Notes: generated from the letters alone by a model not told the origin. 64,000 bases of DNA from Inia geoffrensis (GCA_036417435.1 CM070902.1:179495945-179559944), one strand, 5' to 3'. Shown: positions 1 through 11,649, numbered from the stretch's first letter. Program-made: numbers and translations.

Positions 1-781
1 GGTGTTTGGAATATACTATCTACTTTCCACAGCTTCTCCCTCTAATGTCCTGTGTTCTTTACACCCTGTGTACCGCATTCTTCTCATCTGTGACTTAGGG
101 AAACCCGAGCGCCCTGTCCACAGCACTGCCATGGCAGGGTTGGCAGGCATGTTAGAATCGCACCCGACCCAGAGGAAGGGCTCAGTACAAGTCAGCCATC
201 GCCATTGTCACCATCATCACCAAGTTCTTCATATCTTGTACTTTGAGAAACATCTAACCTGTTGGTTCATGTACTCAAACTTTGGAAAGGACGGTATAAC
301 GAAGTCACTCATCTGCTTGTTTCCTCTAAACTAGGTATTAATATGAGAGCGCTGCTCACCTTTTTCCCCATGATTGCTTCCAACCTTTAAAAAAATAACT
401 TCCTTTACTTTGCTGAGTAGAATTTTTCATGCATAAATGAGGAACACTTAAAGTTCAAGACCAAAGCCTGTGAATGCCTATGAGTCAGCCTCCCACGCAG
501 CTTTATCTACTTCTCAGCAAATAAACATTGTAAGAAGAGGAAACGTTTGAGGTCAAACAAAGACACATAGTACAAAAAAGAGTTATTCTTTGTGTTAACA
601 GAAAACATGATATTTAACATTTCACACTGGAAGCTAACCAACAAATAAATATGAATATTTTAAAGAAAATATTAGTTCTCCAGCTAAATATTTTCTAGGA
701 ATAGAATATCTTTGTTTACAGGTAAAACATTAGTTCTACAAGTATAATTATTTCCTAATTGCATATACTTAATTCTATTAC
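1..781 (-). other. GUCY1A1: GUCY1A1 intron, partial
   Basis: This stretch lies downstream (minus strand) of the coding exon at 782-840 and begins with its splice donor at 781-780. It is AT-rich, with no open frame resembling the next guanylate cyclase alpha-1 exon, so that exon should lie left of base 1. I see no clear interspersed repeat here. Confidence 0.8.
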
Positions 782-840
782 CTGCTGCAATCGCTTGGTC
801 TGCCATTATTTTTTCAAAGTCTTCTCTTTCCAAAGATTTC
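782..840 (-). CDS. GUCY1A1: GUCY1A1 coding exon (third coding exon in window)
   Basis: Read on the minus strand, this 59-base exon follows a polypyrimidine-AG acceptor (tttcag at 846-841) and ends at a GT donor (gtaata from 781). Its first base completes an arginine codon begun in the exon at 4783-4844. It then encodes 19 residues starting KSLEREDFEK and ending DQAIAA, plus one base of the next codon. The stretch matches my recollection of the alpha-1 subunit of soluble guanylate cyclase just after the LAKHKIKES segment, in the N-terminal H-NOX-like domain. In this family that domain lacks the haem ligand found in beta-1, and it pairs with GUCY1B1 to form the cytosolic NO receptor that makes cGMP. 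A few positions differ conservatively from the human protein as I remember it. The assignment depends on linkage and phase with the two upstream exons, both of which hold. Confidence 0.95.
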
Positions 841-1387
841 CTGAAATTATTTCAATATCTTAAATTATAAACTGACAAGTGAATGCTAAAATTTCAGATT
901 ATAACATACAGGAATGATGACAGAAAATAATTTAAATTACCTTTTCTGTAGAGGCAAATCTTGACTGTCAAGTTTACAGGAAAGGAGCAGTGACATGTAC
1001 GAACCCAAAACAATGTTGGAAAAACCCCAAAAATACCTGATTTAGAGTGTTTCATCATTTCTTATAAAGTATATTTACTTTTGAAGCTAACTTCATATTG
1101 GCTAATAGGATAGAGGCTGTACTGGCAGAAAACCAGTGGTATGAAATGGCCAGGAAAAGATGATAATAAGTCAGCATGGGGTTTTCTGATAACCCAACCA
1201 AGAAGAAAAATCTCTGTACTGAGGGATTTCACTTTTAAGTAAGTTCTTAATTATTTTCTAAAGCAAATACATAGTACATCCTGCTTTTGAGTTTTGGGTT
1301 CTATATATTTAACTCTCAGACATCATCACATTAAACTTTTATCCTTGATCTTACATAAAAATTAGTAACTAAAGAAACCTATTCCTT

Positions 1388-1560
1388 GGGCTTCCCTTGT
1401 GGCGGTGGTTGAGAGTCCGCCTGCTGATGCAGGGGACGCGGGTTCGTGCCCCGGTCTGGGAAGATCCCACATGCCGCGGAGCGGCTGGGCCCGTGAGCCA
1501 TGGCCGCTGAGCCTGTGCTCCACGACGGAAGACGCCACAGCAGCGAGAGGCCCGCGTACC

Positions 1561-1589
<29 letters not shown>
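1388..1589 (+). mobile_element. CHR-type tRNA-derived SINE, short form
   Basis: The head (cttcccttgtggcggtgg) carries the RNA polymerase III A-box region and the B box gggttcgtgcccc. The body ends with gaggcccgcgtaccgc and a pure A-tail. A target-site duplication beginning aaagaaacctatt flanks it at 1371-1387 and 1590-1606, with 16 of 17 bases matching, so the insertion is complete. Confidence 0.95.
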
Positions 1590-1594
<5 letters not shown>

Positions 1595-2265
1595 AACCTA
1601 TTTCTTATTCAATTTCTGCGCTGCTTTATGTAGCACAAAAGTTGATAATATAATAGCGTACATTTTGACTGATAGAAGGTTTTTGTAATTTCAACTGGAC
1701 AACTTGTTGGTTCCTGTTTGCCTAATTGTTTTTTGATGATTTCTGATAGCGAAGACTGATTATGACCAAATTTGCCAAACTACTGAAGTGTATTAAAAGA
1801 CACCCAAGTTCTACTTGTGGTTCAGTTTGCCATTAGACAAGCCACGAGGAAACAGGCGTGAATTTAAAATGTTAAAAAGATTCCAGTAAAGCTTGATACA
1901 TGTAGAGAAGTTTCAAAAGGAAACATTTTTGGGAAGGAAATTGCTCTGTTGGCTACTTGATCGCATAAAGGTATACTGCTTATAATTATTTAAAATATTA
2001 GGTTACTAGAAATATATATTTCGGTATGTTCTGATCTAAATAGTTTGAATTACATCTAGTTTGAATCTAGAGACTCCCCCCCAACCCTTTGTTATATATT
2101 ATGTTACGTTTTCAGTCTTTACATTTGCTCCCTCTTCTCCCTTAAGCAGCTTCTGTTTTTTTCCTAAAGAATGAGAGCAAAGCTGCTCAGAGACCACTTC
2201 TGCTAACTCCCAGCAGAGCTTAGCTAATCCAAACAACACATAGTGCGATTCAAAATAAGCTCCCT

Positions 2266-2916
2266 GGGACTTCCCTGGTGGTGCAGTGGTTAAGAATCCG
2301 CCTGCCAATGCAGGGGACACGGGTTTGAGCCCTGGTCCGGGAAGATCCCACGTGCCGCGGAGCAACTAAGCCCGTGCGCCACAACTACTGAGCCTGCGCT
2401 CTAGAGCCCGTGAACCACAACTACTGAAGCCCGCGCACCACAACTACTGAAGCCCACGAGCCACAACTACTGAGCCTGTGCGCCACAACTACTGAAGCCT
2501 GTGCGCCTAGAGCCCGTGCTCCGCAACGAGAAGCCACCGCAATGAGAAGCCCCCGCACCGCAACGAAGAGTAGCCCCCCCGCTCGCCGCAACTAGAGAAA
2601 GTCCAAGCGCAGCAACGAAGACCCAACGCAGCCAAAATAAATAAATTTATTTTAAAAAACCCCCAGGGCTTCCCTGGTGGCGCAGTGGTTGAGAGTCCGC
2701 CTGCCGATGCAGGGGATACGGGTTCGTGCCCCGGTCTGGGAGGATCCCACATGCCGCGGAGCGGCTGGGCCCGTGAGCCATGGCCGCTGAGCCTGCGCGT
2801 CCGGAGCCTGTGCTCCGCAACGGGAGAGGCCACAACAGTGAGAGGCCCGCATACCGCCAAAAAAAAAAAAAATAAAAAAATAAAAAATAAAATAAAAAAA
2901 TAAAAAACCCCCAAAA
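2266..2916 (+). mobile_element. CHR-type SINE, long form, split by a younger SINE
   Basis: A long-form CHR SINE occupies 2266-2665. It has repeated cacaactactgagcc modules and a tail reading acccaacgcagcc followed by aataaataaa. Its 15-bp target-site duplication caaaataagctccct is found at 2251-2265 and again at 2917-2931, beyond a second SINE. The second element therefore landed in the tail of the first. Confidence 0.92.
2666..2900 (+). mobile_element. CHR-type SINE, short form, nested
   Basis: This short-form SINE, with a head at 2666 and a tail of A-runs broken by T, sits inside the 3' tail of the preceding long-form SINE. Its own 13-bp target-site duplication taaaaaaccccca occurs at 2653-2665 and 2901-2913, which proves the order of insertion. 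Confidence 0.93.
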
Positions 2917-4507
2917 CAAAATAAGCTCCCTCTCTTTACCCTCAAAAAATAAAAAATAAAAAAACGAGAAGGTGTAAGCCTGCATGGACACCAGCAAATG
3001 TGCATATATTGTACACAGAGACACACACACCAGCCACAAGTTCACACATGATGCTGTGATGTGATCAAAAGGTCCTAGAAAAAGAAACAAACCCAAAGCT
3101 CTCTGTGCAACCAACCCAAAGAGGTATCGTAACGGGTTGTACTAAAACTCATTCATTTAACAGAAGTGGCGGACGGGGCAGTTAAGGTACCCTCAGCAGG
3201 CAGCAAACTGACTGCAGTAGAAACAGCAGCTGGCCTGCCAGAAAGATGGGGAGAAAGGCCCAATGTCCCGAAGAACTAAAGAAAGACAGCAGAGAGAAGC
3301 CATTTAGCACATCAGCAGGCAGTCTCATAAGAACGAAGGTCCTTCATCTTACTTCAACAGTGGAGTAGTGATTAGGACAATTTAAAAGTGTGAGCAACTC
3401 TAAGAAGTCAGGGACGTGGTAAAAGATTTTTTTAAATTTCCAAATAAAATAATTTTTTTAAGTTTTAAGAATTTTTTTTTAAAAGAGATATGTCTCTGGG
3501 AACACATCCTAACTGAATATCTGCATCCAGCTTAGGCACGTTTCAGGACACAAGGCCCTGAGAATAAATTCCGAGTAAACTGTCTGCCAAAGCCCTAGGC
3601 AGACAGACGCAGTAGCACAGCTACAGGACTTGTTGGCTATCTTATCAGCCTGACTGAGAATTAAGGTCAGAGGCATTCTGGAATGCTTTCCATATCACTC
3701 TGTAAACACAGCTTCTGTCAGACACATAGATTCACACTCTCTCTTTTTGGACCTGTCTCTGACCCCTCCTTGGTTTTGCCTGCTGCCTACAGTGTGGGAC
3801 CAGTTAGTCAGCAAGGGAAATTCAGCCCTGATAATCCGCAGAGCCGATTATCCACTCCTGAGCAGCAGACAGATGAATGAACTTGTAAAATATTCCCGAC
3901 AATGATACTGGTTTGCAAAACTTCCAAGTTCAATTCTGAAAATATGAACTCAAGTGTTTATTGTATTATTTGCACGTGAAATAATCCTTTGATTTCAGGA
4001 AAACCAAAACAAGGCCAAATCAAGTTATCCGCCGGCAGTAAATGAGCCGAGATTTTTTTTTTTAAATGAACTCTAAAAGTCAGGTCTGTTTTTTTGTTTT
4101 TTTTTTAAATTACCTTATATATGAAACGGCTACAGAAAGCTTCTTAAAGAAAATTTCAAAGACAGAGTAAAAGAATATAAATGGAACTGGTATTCGCACA
4201 CCAGTATAACCGAACCAGTTAGGAAAATACCGAAACACATCCCTGAGTACCTCCCCAGACCCCTGAGTGGTCCTCCTTTTGCCCCTGTATCCTTTCCCGT
4301 CCTCCTGATGCAGGAGCTGAAAGTTTAACCTGTGGTCGAGGCTATGGGGGAGGGACAGGCAGGCCCCAGCCTCTCGGCAGTGTTCTTCAGGCAAGGACTC
4401 TGCTCTGACCCATGCCTTACCTTTGTAAAACATTTCAGAAGCTATCCCTTGCTAGGAAAGAACAGGCCTTCTGGGAGCTTATTAAAAGCAACAGCACTAG
4501 GGCAACA

Positions 4508-4690
4508 CGGTTAAAATCACGGGCTCTGAAAAACCCAGGCTTGAAACTCAGCTCTGCCTTTGCCTGAACAGCTATACGAGCCCAGATATTTTACAGGAGC
4601 CTGAGCTTAGTGATATATAAAATGTGAAAAATGAATACACTTGCTTTCACGTGAGTGTTAGCCCAGTTCCCGGCATACCAAAATGATTCA
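4508..4690 (+). mobile_element. MIR fragment
   Basis: The order of motifs (a gggctctg head, an aactcagctctgcc core, then cccagttcccggcatacc near the end) resembles a diverged MIR core-SINE in the forward direction. It is degenerate and has no tail. Confidence 0.6.
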
Positions 4691-4782
4691 AAACACACGC
4701 ATACATCACTCGGTGCTGGTTATTAGCAGCCGTGTTGGCGATTGCAACAGGAGATTCGTGCAACTAAAGTGATTCGACTTAC

Positions 4783-4844
4783 CTGCTTTCCTTTATTTTG
4801 TGTTTTGCCAGTGTTCTCTGAAGGGCGAGGTTCAGCCGCTCAAA
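4783..4844 (-). CDS. GUCY1A1: GUCY1A1 coding exon (second coding exon)
   Basis: On the minus strand this 62-base exon follows a good acceptor (ccctttcaattttcag, ending at 4845) and ends at a consensus donor gtaagt (4782-4777). It encodes 20 residues, FERLNLALQRTLAKHKIKES, plus two bases of an arginine codon finished in the exon at 782-840. It starts in phase 0, exactly as required by the 76-codon segment at 11076-11303. Joined with the flanking exons it continues the alpha-1 guanylate cyclase sequence within the N-terminal H-NOX-like dimerisation region. The sixth residue is Leu where I recall Val in human, a conservative change. Both splice sites and the phase are intact, so this looks like a functional exon. 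Confidence 0.97.
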
Positions 4845-5901
4845 CTGAAAATTGAAAGGGAAAGTTTTAAACATTCCCCTAAATAATCACGTTCTTGAAG
4901 ATACGTACTTTACAGAAACTTGGTGCTGAAAGCTCCCTATGAGGAGGAAGGAGCAGTTACTTTAATACGTGCAGCGAACTGACACTGTGGAAAAGGGGAT
5001 AGAGTTTCTATGGGCTTTTTTCACACTTGGGCCGAAGCAAGGCTGTCAGGCTCACTTGAGTCTGGATGTGGGCTTTGCCCTCGGTGGGCGCTCACTGACA
5101 GCCACTGAGCTGGAATCAAACAGGAGACCTGGTTTGGTGAAGTTAAGCCTTCGTGGAGGAATCGCGGGCACCCCTTCCTCGGGGGCCGGAAACCCCTTGG
5201 GTGTGTGGCCAGGACTTCAGTCTCAGGGGCGCTCAAGCCAAGAGACTCACACTCCTTCCACAGACCCACACCAGCTACCCCAGTGACCGCCACCCTTCCC
5301 ACAAACCCGCACGTCTGTCTCATGTACGGTTTACGTGTCCTGCTCTAGAAGACTCCCGGGTTTGTCTCTCCCCTTTCTTTTATCCCTTAAATCCAATCTG
5401 TCACCAAGGTCGGTTGATCATTGATTGAAACAAATCTCAGATTTCCCCGAACTTGAACTCATTTCCTTTCTTTGAACGAACAATCTTCACCAAATACTTG
5501 CAGTGTTCTTCTCTTCTATTGATTTCTGAGTATCTCATGAATCTTCCTAGATTGCAAAATAGTTGTACATAAGCCTACATAGTTTTAAACAGTGGTTTCA
5601 ATACTAGTAATCTCTCTTAACAGCTTGTTGATAAGTGGGAAGTAAAGCACTGGTAATTTCTTTGCATTCTGTAAAAAAATCTTACGTATCTATGTGTGTA
5701 TATAGCCACCAGTTCTTTGTGTAGTTTACCCAGAGGACAGTGGAGAATTCTCTGGCTATATCCCAAGTTGTGAAATTCCTTTTTCCTTGAGAACTATTTA
5801 TATTTCTCTTGGAATTTCCACTGGTCAAGTGAGACAGTAAAGTTAAGCAAAATAGACCAAGCTTCTGTTTTAATGAGTTATGAAAATAAATTTTGGTGTT
5901 T

Positions 5902-6238
5902 TTTAAAAATTTACTTTTGGCTGTGTTGGATCTTCGTTGCTGCACGCGGGCTTTCTCTAGTTGCGGCGAGCGGGGGCTACTCTTCGTTGCGGTGCACGGG
6001 CTTCATACTGCGGTGGCTTCTCTTGTTGCGGAGCACGGGCTCTAAGGCGTGCAGCCTCAGTAGTTGTGACACGCAGGCTCAGTAGTTGTGGCTTGCGGGC
6101 TCTAGAGCGCAGGCTCAGTAGTTGTGGCGCACGGGCTTAGTTGCTCCGCGGCACGTGGGATTTTCCTGGACCAGGGCTCGAACCCGTGTCCCCTGCGTTG
6201 GCAGATGGATTCTTAACCACTGCGCCACCAGGGAAGCC
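5902..6238 (-). mobile_element. CHR-type SINE, long form
   Basis: The reverse complement has the usual head (the plus strand ends accagggaagcc), a B box, repeated agttgtggc / cacaactac modules, and a tail at about 5902-5920. A weak duplication around ttggtttttaaa may mark the target site. Confidence 0.9.
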
Positions 6239-6874
6239 GCCAAACTCTTGGTTTTTAAAGAGCATATAGAGCTTAGAAAAGAATGTGAAATTTCTTGAAA
6301 GAAAATGCAAGGGCTGAAAAGAAAGGAGAACTTAGATTTACCACGTAGAGCCATTTTTCTGACGGTTCCGGTAAGGAGAGAGAGGACACATCTGCCTCAG
6401 GAGGAAAGAAGGGCTGGAACAGTGGGCAGATTCCGACCAAGGGCCGGATGCCTGGCAGGTGGGGAATGGGTTTGGGAAGAGAAATGGGGGCCTGTTCCTC
6501 AGAGCCCTCGAATCGGGGAAGGAGGAAGGGAACATTAAACCCGAGACCGTAAACGAGGCAGATCAGCCGAGGGTGCTCAAGAATCTTCAGTTTCTCAAGG
6601 GCCTTTTTTTTTCTCTCATATATTGCTTTTTATGTCCATAAGCTATATTTTTTTCAGTGAAACCCTTAAAGTCTGTGGATTTTTAATTTTCAGTAGCTCT
6701 TTCCAAATTAATTTCATAGAAGTTTGTAGCAATTGGCACTCTTATCGGTTATATACGCGACTGCCAGTTTCAGCTCCGCCCCATCCATCTTTCCGTAAAA
6801 CCTATTCGTACGGGAAGAGGGGTCAGCCGCGTAAAGAGGGTCGCTGCCTCTGCACGAGCCTGTCTTTCAAGCAT

Positions 6875-7046
6875 TTGCTACCTGACATTTGTTTCTCATT
6901 TTCTGTCTTCTCCACTAGAATAGAGACTCCAAAAGGGCAGGGAATACCTGTTTTGCTCACTACTGCATGCCCAGCACCTAGATAGTACCTGGCCACGGGA
7001 GATGCTCGCTACGCAGTGATGGGATGAATGAATGAATGAATGAATG
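6875..7046 (+). mobile_element. L2 3' end with (GAAT)n tail
   Basis: The motifs ccactagaatagagactcc, agggcagggaatacctg and cccagcacctagatag follow the usual order of an L2 3' end. They lead into a tandem (gaat)n tail at about 7024-7046. The copy is diverged. Confidence 0.65.
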
Positions 7047-7565
7047 ACCATCACCCCCGTGCCCCCATCAGCTATTCAGTCTTGAAGGCTTGCTCTATAA
7101 CAGTTCTATCAGTGAGGAGATGTCAGCCAGTACAGAGGTGTTACTCTTTCAGCTTGTTCAAAGGTGGATTTAGAGTGTTTCCAATTTAAAATAGTTTGAT
7201 TACATTTGTTTATATATGAATTGCTGCTCTGACCAGGAACTCTGCATGAGCAATGAGAAAAGAGAATCCATCCAATTCTGGCACCTAAGACTTTTTCCTT
7301 CCTTGCCCCGAGCGCTAGTTGAGACACCACCCTTCTCTCTCCTCCTCTTGACCTTTCGGTTAAAACACCAGGTACATGGTTTTATCCTTGCCAGTCTGTA
7401 TTCTTCCTGGTTTTTAACTTCCTTCCCACTGCCACCAGGAACTTCTTTTTCTAGTCCTTTCCTCCTAGCATATATGCTGCCATTGTAAGCAAGGAGAAAT
7501 GGTCCCTCTCTCATTGCTGGGGTTTGTGGAACAGGTGTCTTCCTGACTTTCCATGTTGAATCAGA

Positions 7566-7742
7566 ACTTAGGACCTGCTGTACAGCACAGGGAATTCTAC
7601 TCAGTACTCTGTAATGACCTATACAGGAAAAGAATCTGAAAAGAAATGGATATATGCATATGGATGACTGAATCACTATGCTGTACACCTGAAACTAACA
7701 GAACATTGCGAATCAACTATACTCCAGTAAAATTTAAAAAAA
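7566..7742 (+). mobile_element. LINE-1 3' end, 5'-truncated
   Basis: The typical cetartiodactyl LINE-1 3' end motifs gtacagcacagggaattct and gaatcactatgctgtac are followed by a terminal ccagtaaaattt and an A-run. Only the last 180 bases or so are present. Confidence 0.85.
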
Positions 7743-9379
7743 AAAGAGAATTTGTTTTCCTAAAGAAGAAAGTTCCAAAGTCCTAGCCAAGCTGTAGTAG
7801 CACAAGTTGGTGATACTGTGGCTTACCAGGCTTTCCTGTCTACTTTCATCACCCACCACTGCACCTCTGGAAAATTGTTATAAATTCAAAACAAGACAAA
7901 ACAAAACCAACAAGCTTTTCAGACAAAACATGCCTTGGTAAAGGCTGCTGGTGCATAGCTTCCTACCTTGGTGCTAGGGCTTCTTCATTACAACCTGAGC
8001 CTAGACCCTGAGATGACGCAGTTCACAAGAAATCCACGAACACGACTCAACTTTCCTGAGACCTCAGGCCTCATGACACAGAATCACTGCAGGACAGCCC
8101 TAGAGGATGCTCATAGATTAATACCTCAGGTACAACTGCTGTTGGATGCAATATTGTTGGGAACACTCTGAATGGAATTTCATTGGGCTGGCTTATGGAT
8201 ATGTTGCTATTTCGGTCGATTTTTAACTTTTCTACAGTTTTTTTTTTTTTTTTGGCCTGGAGGCTATATTAAGAAAGTTTATTTTTATGTTAGAGCAATG
8301 AAAAGTCATTGAAAGGTTTTAGGTATGGCAGGAGCTGGGATGGGGTGTTTTCTACAGTTTTTAATGATTTTCTAGACCAAGGATATTTCCCTCATAAGGA
8401 TGCTGTAAAACTGCTTCTCTTTTGTTCTTCCTGCGACCCAATATTTTGCAGCACATTTAGAGACTCCAGGAGTGCCCTCAGACCCTCTTAATCTCACAAG
8501 GTCTTGGATTTGGTATGATATCCTTTATATAAGCATCTGACTCAATTGATTCAATTCAGGAAGTGGGTTCTGATTTGCTACAACTGTGGCTGATACCATA
8601 TCATAATTTCTTTAAAGACATTCTGCCTGAGGAGCTTGCAGGATTACTGGGGAGAATATTCAAGAAAAATCAGCTAACGGCCCTGGGACGTTCCCTGTTT
8701 TAATGACAATGGCCTCAGTTGTGGGAAAAGAGTCCTGGTCCTTGATGCCAAGGGTCACCTCCTGCCTCTTGGAAGGCCTACGTCCTCGCCTTCCCTGCTA
8801 CGTGACAGCGCAGTCAAACCTTGATGATTATTCCTGTGAGCTCACGAACAAACGACACAGATCTTTCTAAGTAAAGAAAAGGAAAACAGGAACATATATG
8901 TTTGGTGTTCAGAATGTTTTGAAAAGAGGTTCCAACACGTGTATGACTTCTATTGTAGGAACTCAAAACGTATCAAACAGAATAATGAAGCCGACACGGT
9001 AATGACAAGACCCGGGGAAAGCATGGAAGGTCTCCAGCCGTCCATCCTCACCATCTGTTCATCCCTGTGCATCACGCTCTGTACTTGGAAATGAGAGTAC
9101 CAACCACTTCCCAGACTGTGATGCCAGCCACCTGGCAAGGGCTGAGAAGGGCTACATCCCTCACCCCAGCCAAAGCTGGCTGGCTAGTGACTGGAGCAGG
9201 GAGAGAATAATTAAATATTTCCATCTCAAAGGCCACGAACCAAAGTACTACAGTGTTTTTTTTATATTTGACGTAGGTTCCCTCAACTTCCTGCTAATTC
9301 TAATTTCTCCACCCTTCAAGCTTCCATTGAAGTCTCTTCTTTGTCACTCGAGTCCATATTTTTGACAGCAGTAATTGCT

Positions 9380-9440
9380 CTATCCTTCCAAAGCTGTGTG
9401 ACTTTGGTCAAGTCACTCAGCCTCTCTAGTCCTTCTTGGG
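9380..9440 (+). mobile_element. MIR core fragment
   Basis: The segment gctgtgtgactttggtcaag followed by tcactcagcctctctagtcc matches the conserved MIR core in the forward direction. The flanks are too diverged to delimit. Confidence 0.65.
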
Positions 9441-9775
9441 AGTGAAAAAAGTTTCTCTCTGACGTCCCTGCCACTCCTAAAAGTCACCAGTCTGTGGTTC
9501 TTCAGCGCTCCACACAGGCACAGGGGTGTGGAGTCAACTGAAAATCGTCCGTGGATGATGAGAGCTGGAGCTTGGTCACATCAATCCCCAGCCTCCCAGT
9601 TAATGCGAATTTATATAAAACCGTGAACACTGACAGAGGGAGGAAGACACACCATGAAGCCTTTCAGTAGCTCTTCTCTTGGACCCCGAAGGGCAAGGAA
9701 CCCTCCACATGCCACATCCATTCCAAAGATATTTTACCTGGTCTATGCTCTGTCCCCAGAGTTCTTTTTCCCCCC

Positions 9776-10135
9776 CGTCTTATTGAGAAATAATTGACAT
9801 CCATCACTGTCTAAGTTTACAGGGCACAGCACGACGGCTTGATTTATATAGAGTGTGAAATAATTATCACAATAGGTTCAGCTAACATCCACCTTCTCCT
9901 GTACATACAGTAAAAAGAACAGAAAGAAAAAAGAAAAACAAAGTCTCCTTGTGATGAGAACTCACAGGATTTGCCTAACGACTTTCCTACACATCACACA
10001 GCAGTGCCAGGTCCAGAGACCGTGCTGCAACGTTATACCCTAGTACTCATTTATCTTATAACTGCCAGTCTGTACTTTCTATGAGTTGTTGTGTGTTCTG
10101 AAGATTCCACATATAAGTGAGACCTTACAGCATCG
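9776..10135 (-). mobile_element. Old LINE-1 (L1M-type) 3' region
   Basis: On the plus strand the phrase cttattgagaaataattgac, then ttatcttataactgccagtc and a trailing attccacatataagtgag, are the antisense of an old mammalian LINE-1 3' region. The copy is diverged and has no ORF. Confidence 0.65.
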
Positions 10136-10232
10136 GTCTTTCCAGAATTCCCTTAAGGGCTGCGCTCCACATCTCAAAACGGCATCAGGCTGTGCAGCCC
10201 AGCCCACAGAGCTACATCAAGATGTGTCTGAG

Positions 10233-10441
10233 GGCTTCCCTGATGGCGCAGTGGTTGAGAGTCCGCCTGCCGATGCGGGGGACGCGGGTTCGTTTCCCGG
10301 TCCGGGAAGATCCCACGTGCCGTGGAGCGGCTGGGCCCCGTGAGCCATGGCCGCTGGGCCTGCGCGTCCGGAGCCTGTGCTCCGCAAGGGGAGAGGCCAC
10401 AGCAGTGAGAGGCCCACGTACCGCAAAAAAACAACAAAAAA
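10233..10441 (+). mobile_element. CHR-type SINE, short form
   Basis: A complete short SINE with A and B boxes and an A-rich tail interrupted by C. A perfect 14-bp target-site duplication aagatgtgtctgag lies at 10219-10232 and 10442-10455. Confidence 0.96.
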
Positions 10442-11075
10442 AAGATGTGTCTGAGCTGAGGGCAGGTGGGTGTCACGGGCAGGCCCGTGACCCTGACTCA
10501 AGGAAGCAGGTCAGGCCTGGCGTGAGCGGAGGTTTCAGACTGTGAACCAGCAGGATGTGGCAGTCTTCCCAGCTCAGCAAGTTGCCAGGGAACAGATGAT
10601 GCTCTTAGGAAAACCCAGCAGGGAATAAGTTATTCTTCAAGGAATTCAGTTCTAAAAATATAGCTAAAGAATCCATAAAAACTAGCTTGGCATCCATAAG
10701 TAGAAAATGGGTCCTTGTGGGTGGCGAGAGCTGTGGATTGTTTCACATAATGCCCGTGCAGACTCTAGGTGTGAGCATTTCCGTTCTCAGGTACGGATGC
10801 TGAGGCCACAGGGTGAAGCCGTGGCTCAGAGTCATAAAGCCTGTCAGAGCGCAGGATGCTTTGGAAAAGCACGCAAGGTTCTAAACATTTTCAGATTAAA
10901 CACAATTTAAGAAAATGACTGCTTTAAAAAAAAATGTTTTTAAATGTTTCCAGGAAACAGTCTACATCGACTGTAGCCTTGAAAGTGAGAGAGCAAGCGT
11001 TCACATTTTCCTTAGGAGAACATCCTTTTGCCGTTTTCAAAATATCAGTAAAGTCTCGAAAGGCCAGGCACTCAC

Positions 11076-11407
11076 CTCCGGGAAAATTAGTTTGCAAATA
11101 CTCTCGGCCAAAGTGTGCAGGTAGACGCGGCTGCGGCTGCTCTTTCTCTGAGGAAGCCCTCCGGCGGGCTGCCCTCCGGCCGGAGCTGCGGGCCCGCCCC
11201 CTGCCGCCTCGCCCGCGGGCTCTCTGGGGGCCTGGCCCGGGGCCAGCAGCGAGAAGGGGCAGTCCCCCGTGATCTGCAGGTCTTTCAGCTTCGCGCAAAA
11301 CATGGTGATCACCTCCTGGCGGCTGTTCTTACGGGGACCGACCCACAGAAGCTGCTACGGGACCAGGGACACTGGTGACGGGAGCGTCCAGGGGCGACTC
11401 TGGATTC
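11076..11407 (-). CDS. GUCY1A1: GUCY1A1 start-codon exon (5'UTR + codons 1-76)
   Basis: Minus-strand exon with an acceptor (ctctgtttccgtag, ending at 11408) and a donor gtgagt from 11075. Translation starts at the ATG at 11303-11301, so 11304-11407 is 5'UTR. The 228 coding bases give exactly 76 codons and end in phase 0. The first 24 residues ([10 protein letters not shown], then [14 protein letters not shown]) and the last 26 (from [10 protein letters not shown] to SICKLIFPE) match the alpha-1 subunit of soluble guanylate cyclase, the cytosolic NO receptor that converts GTP to cGMP as a heterodimer with beta-1. I chose this ATG because the family begins MFC; an ATG 9 bases further upstream is not separated by a stop. 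The middle, residues 25-50, is an Ala/Gly/Pro-rich linker unlike the Ser/Glu-rich linker I recall in human, and the segment is about nine residues shorter. Bases 11161-11220 are 54/60 G or C. Confidence 0.97.
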
Positions 11408-11649
11408 CTACGGAAACAGAGAAAGGCAGGTGTGAAAAAGCAAAGACCATCCAGTGCTATGTCACTTTCAAGTAAAAAAAATATTCTGGTGCAAATGTCA
11501 ATGAATGGATGGAACATCTGGTAAAGATCTTTATTTAATACGTATGCACCCTAGTATACTAGTACTTCCTTTTAGTATTTTAATATTTTTCAAACGGAAT
11601 GCAATTTTCTCCAAAATGTCTTTAGCACAGACTACTGATTCTCATTTTT

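Larger units (their letters stand above)
841..4782 (-). other. GUCY1A1: GUCY1A1 intron between coding exons
   Basis: This intron of about 3.9 kb runs from the gtaagt donor at 4782 to the cag acceptor at 841. It contains a short CHR-type SINE, a nested pair of SINEs and a MIR fragment, each listed separately. The rest (about 841-1370, 1607-2250 and 2932-4507) shows no recognisable exon. Confidence 0.85.
4845..11075 (-). other. GUCY1A1: GUCY1A1 intron between coding exons
   Basis: This intron of about 6.2 kb separates the start-codon exon from the second coding exon. It carries two CHR SINEs, LINE-1 and L2 3' fragments and a MIR fragment. No further exon is recognisable in about 4845-5900, 6240-6870, 7745-9375 or 10456-11075. 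Confidence 0.85.

Noticed and set aside
2..334. 110-codon open frame at the left edge
   Set aside because: It is on the strand opposite GUCY1A1, has no recognisable domain, and lies in an intron.
1399..1653. Open frames of 60-155 codons overlapping SINE copies here and at about 2500-3100, 10086-10545, 11660-11961, 12746-13202 and 43801-44120
   Set aside because: They are translations of the same SINE in different frames, recurring wherever a copy lies.
10233..10310. tRNA-like A and B boxes in this and the other SINE heads
   Set aside because: They belong to tRNA-derived SINEs; no tRNA cloverleaf with an intact acceptor stem is present.
11304..11312. Alternative GUCY1A1 start at the ATG/ATC-ACC codons just upstream of 11303
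   Set aside because: The family starts at MFC; the three extra codons are not part of the protein as known.
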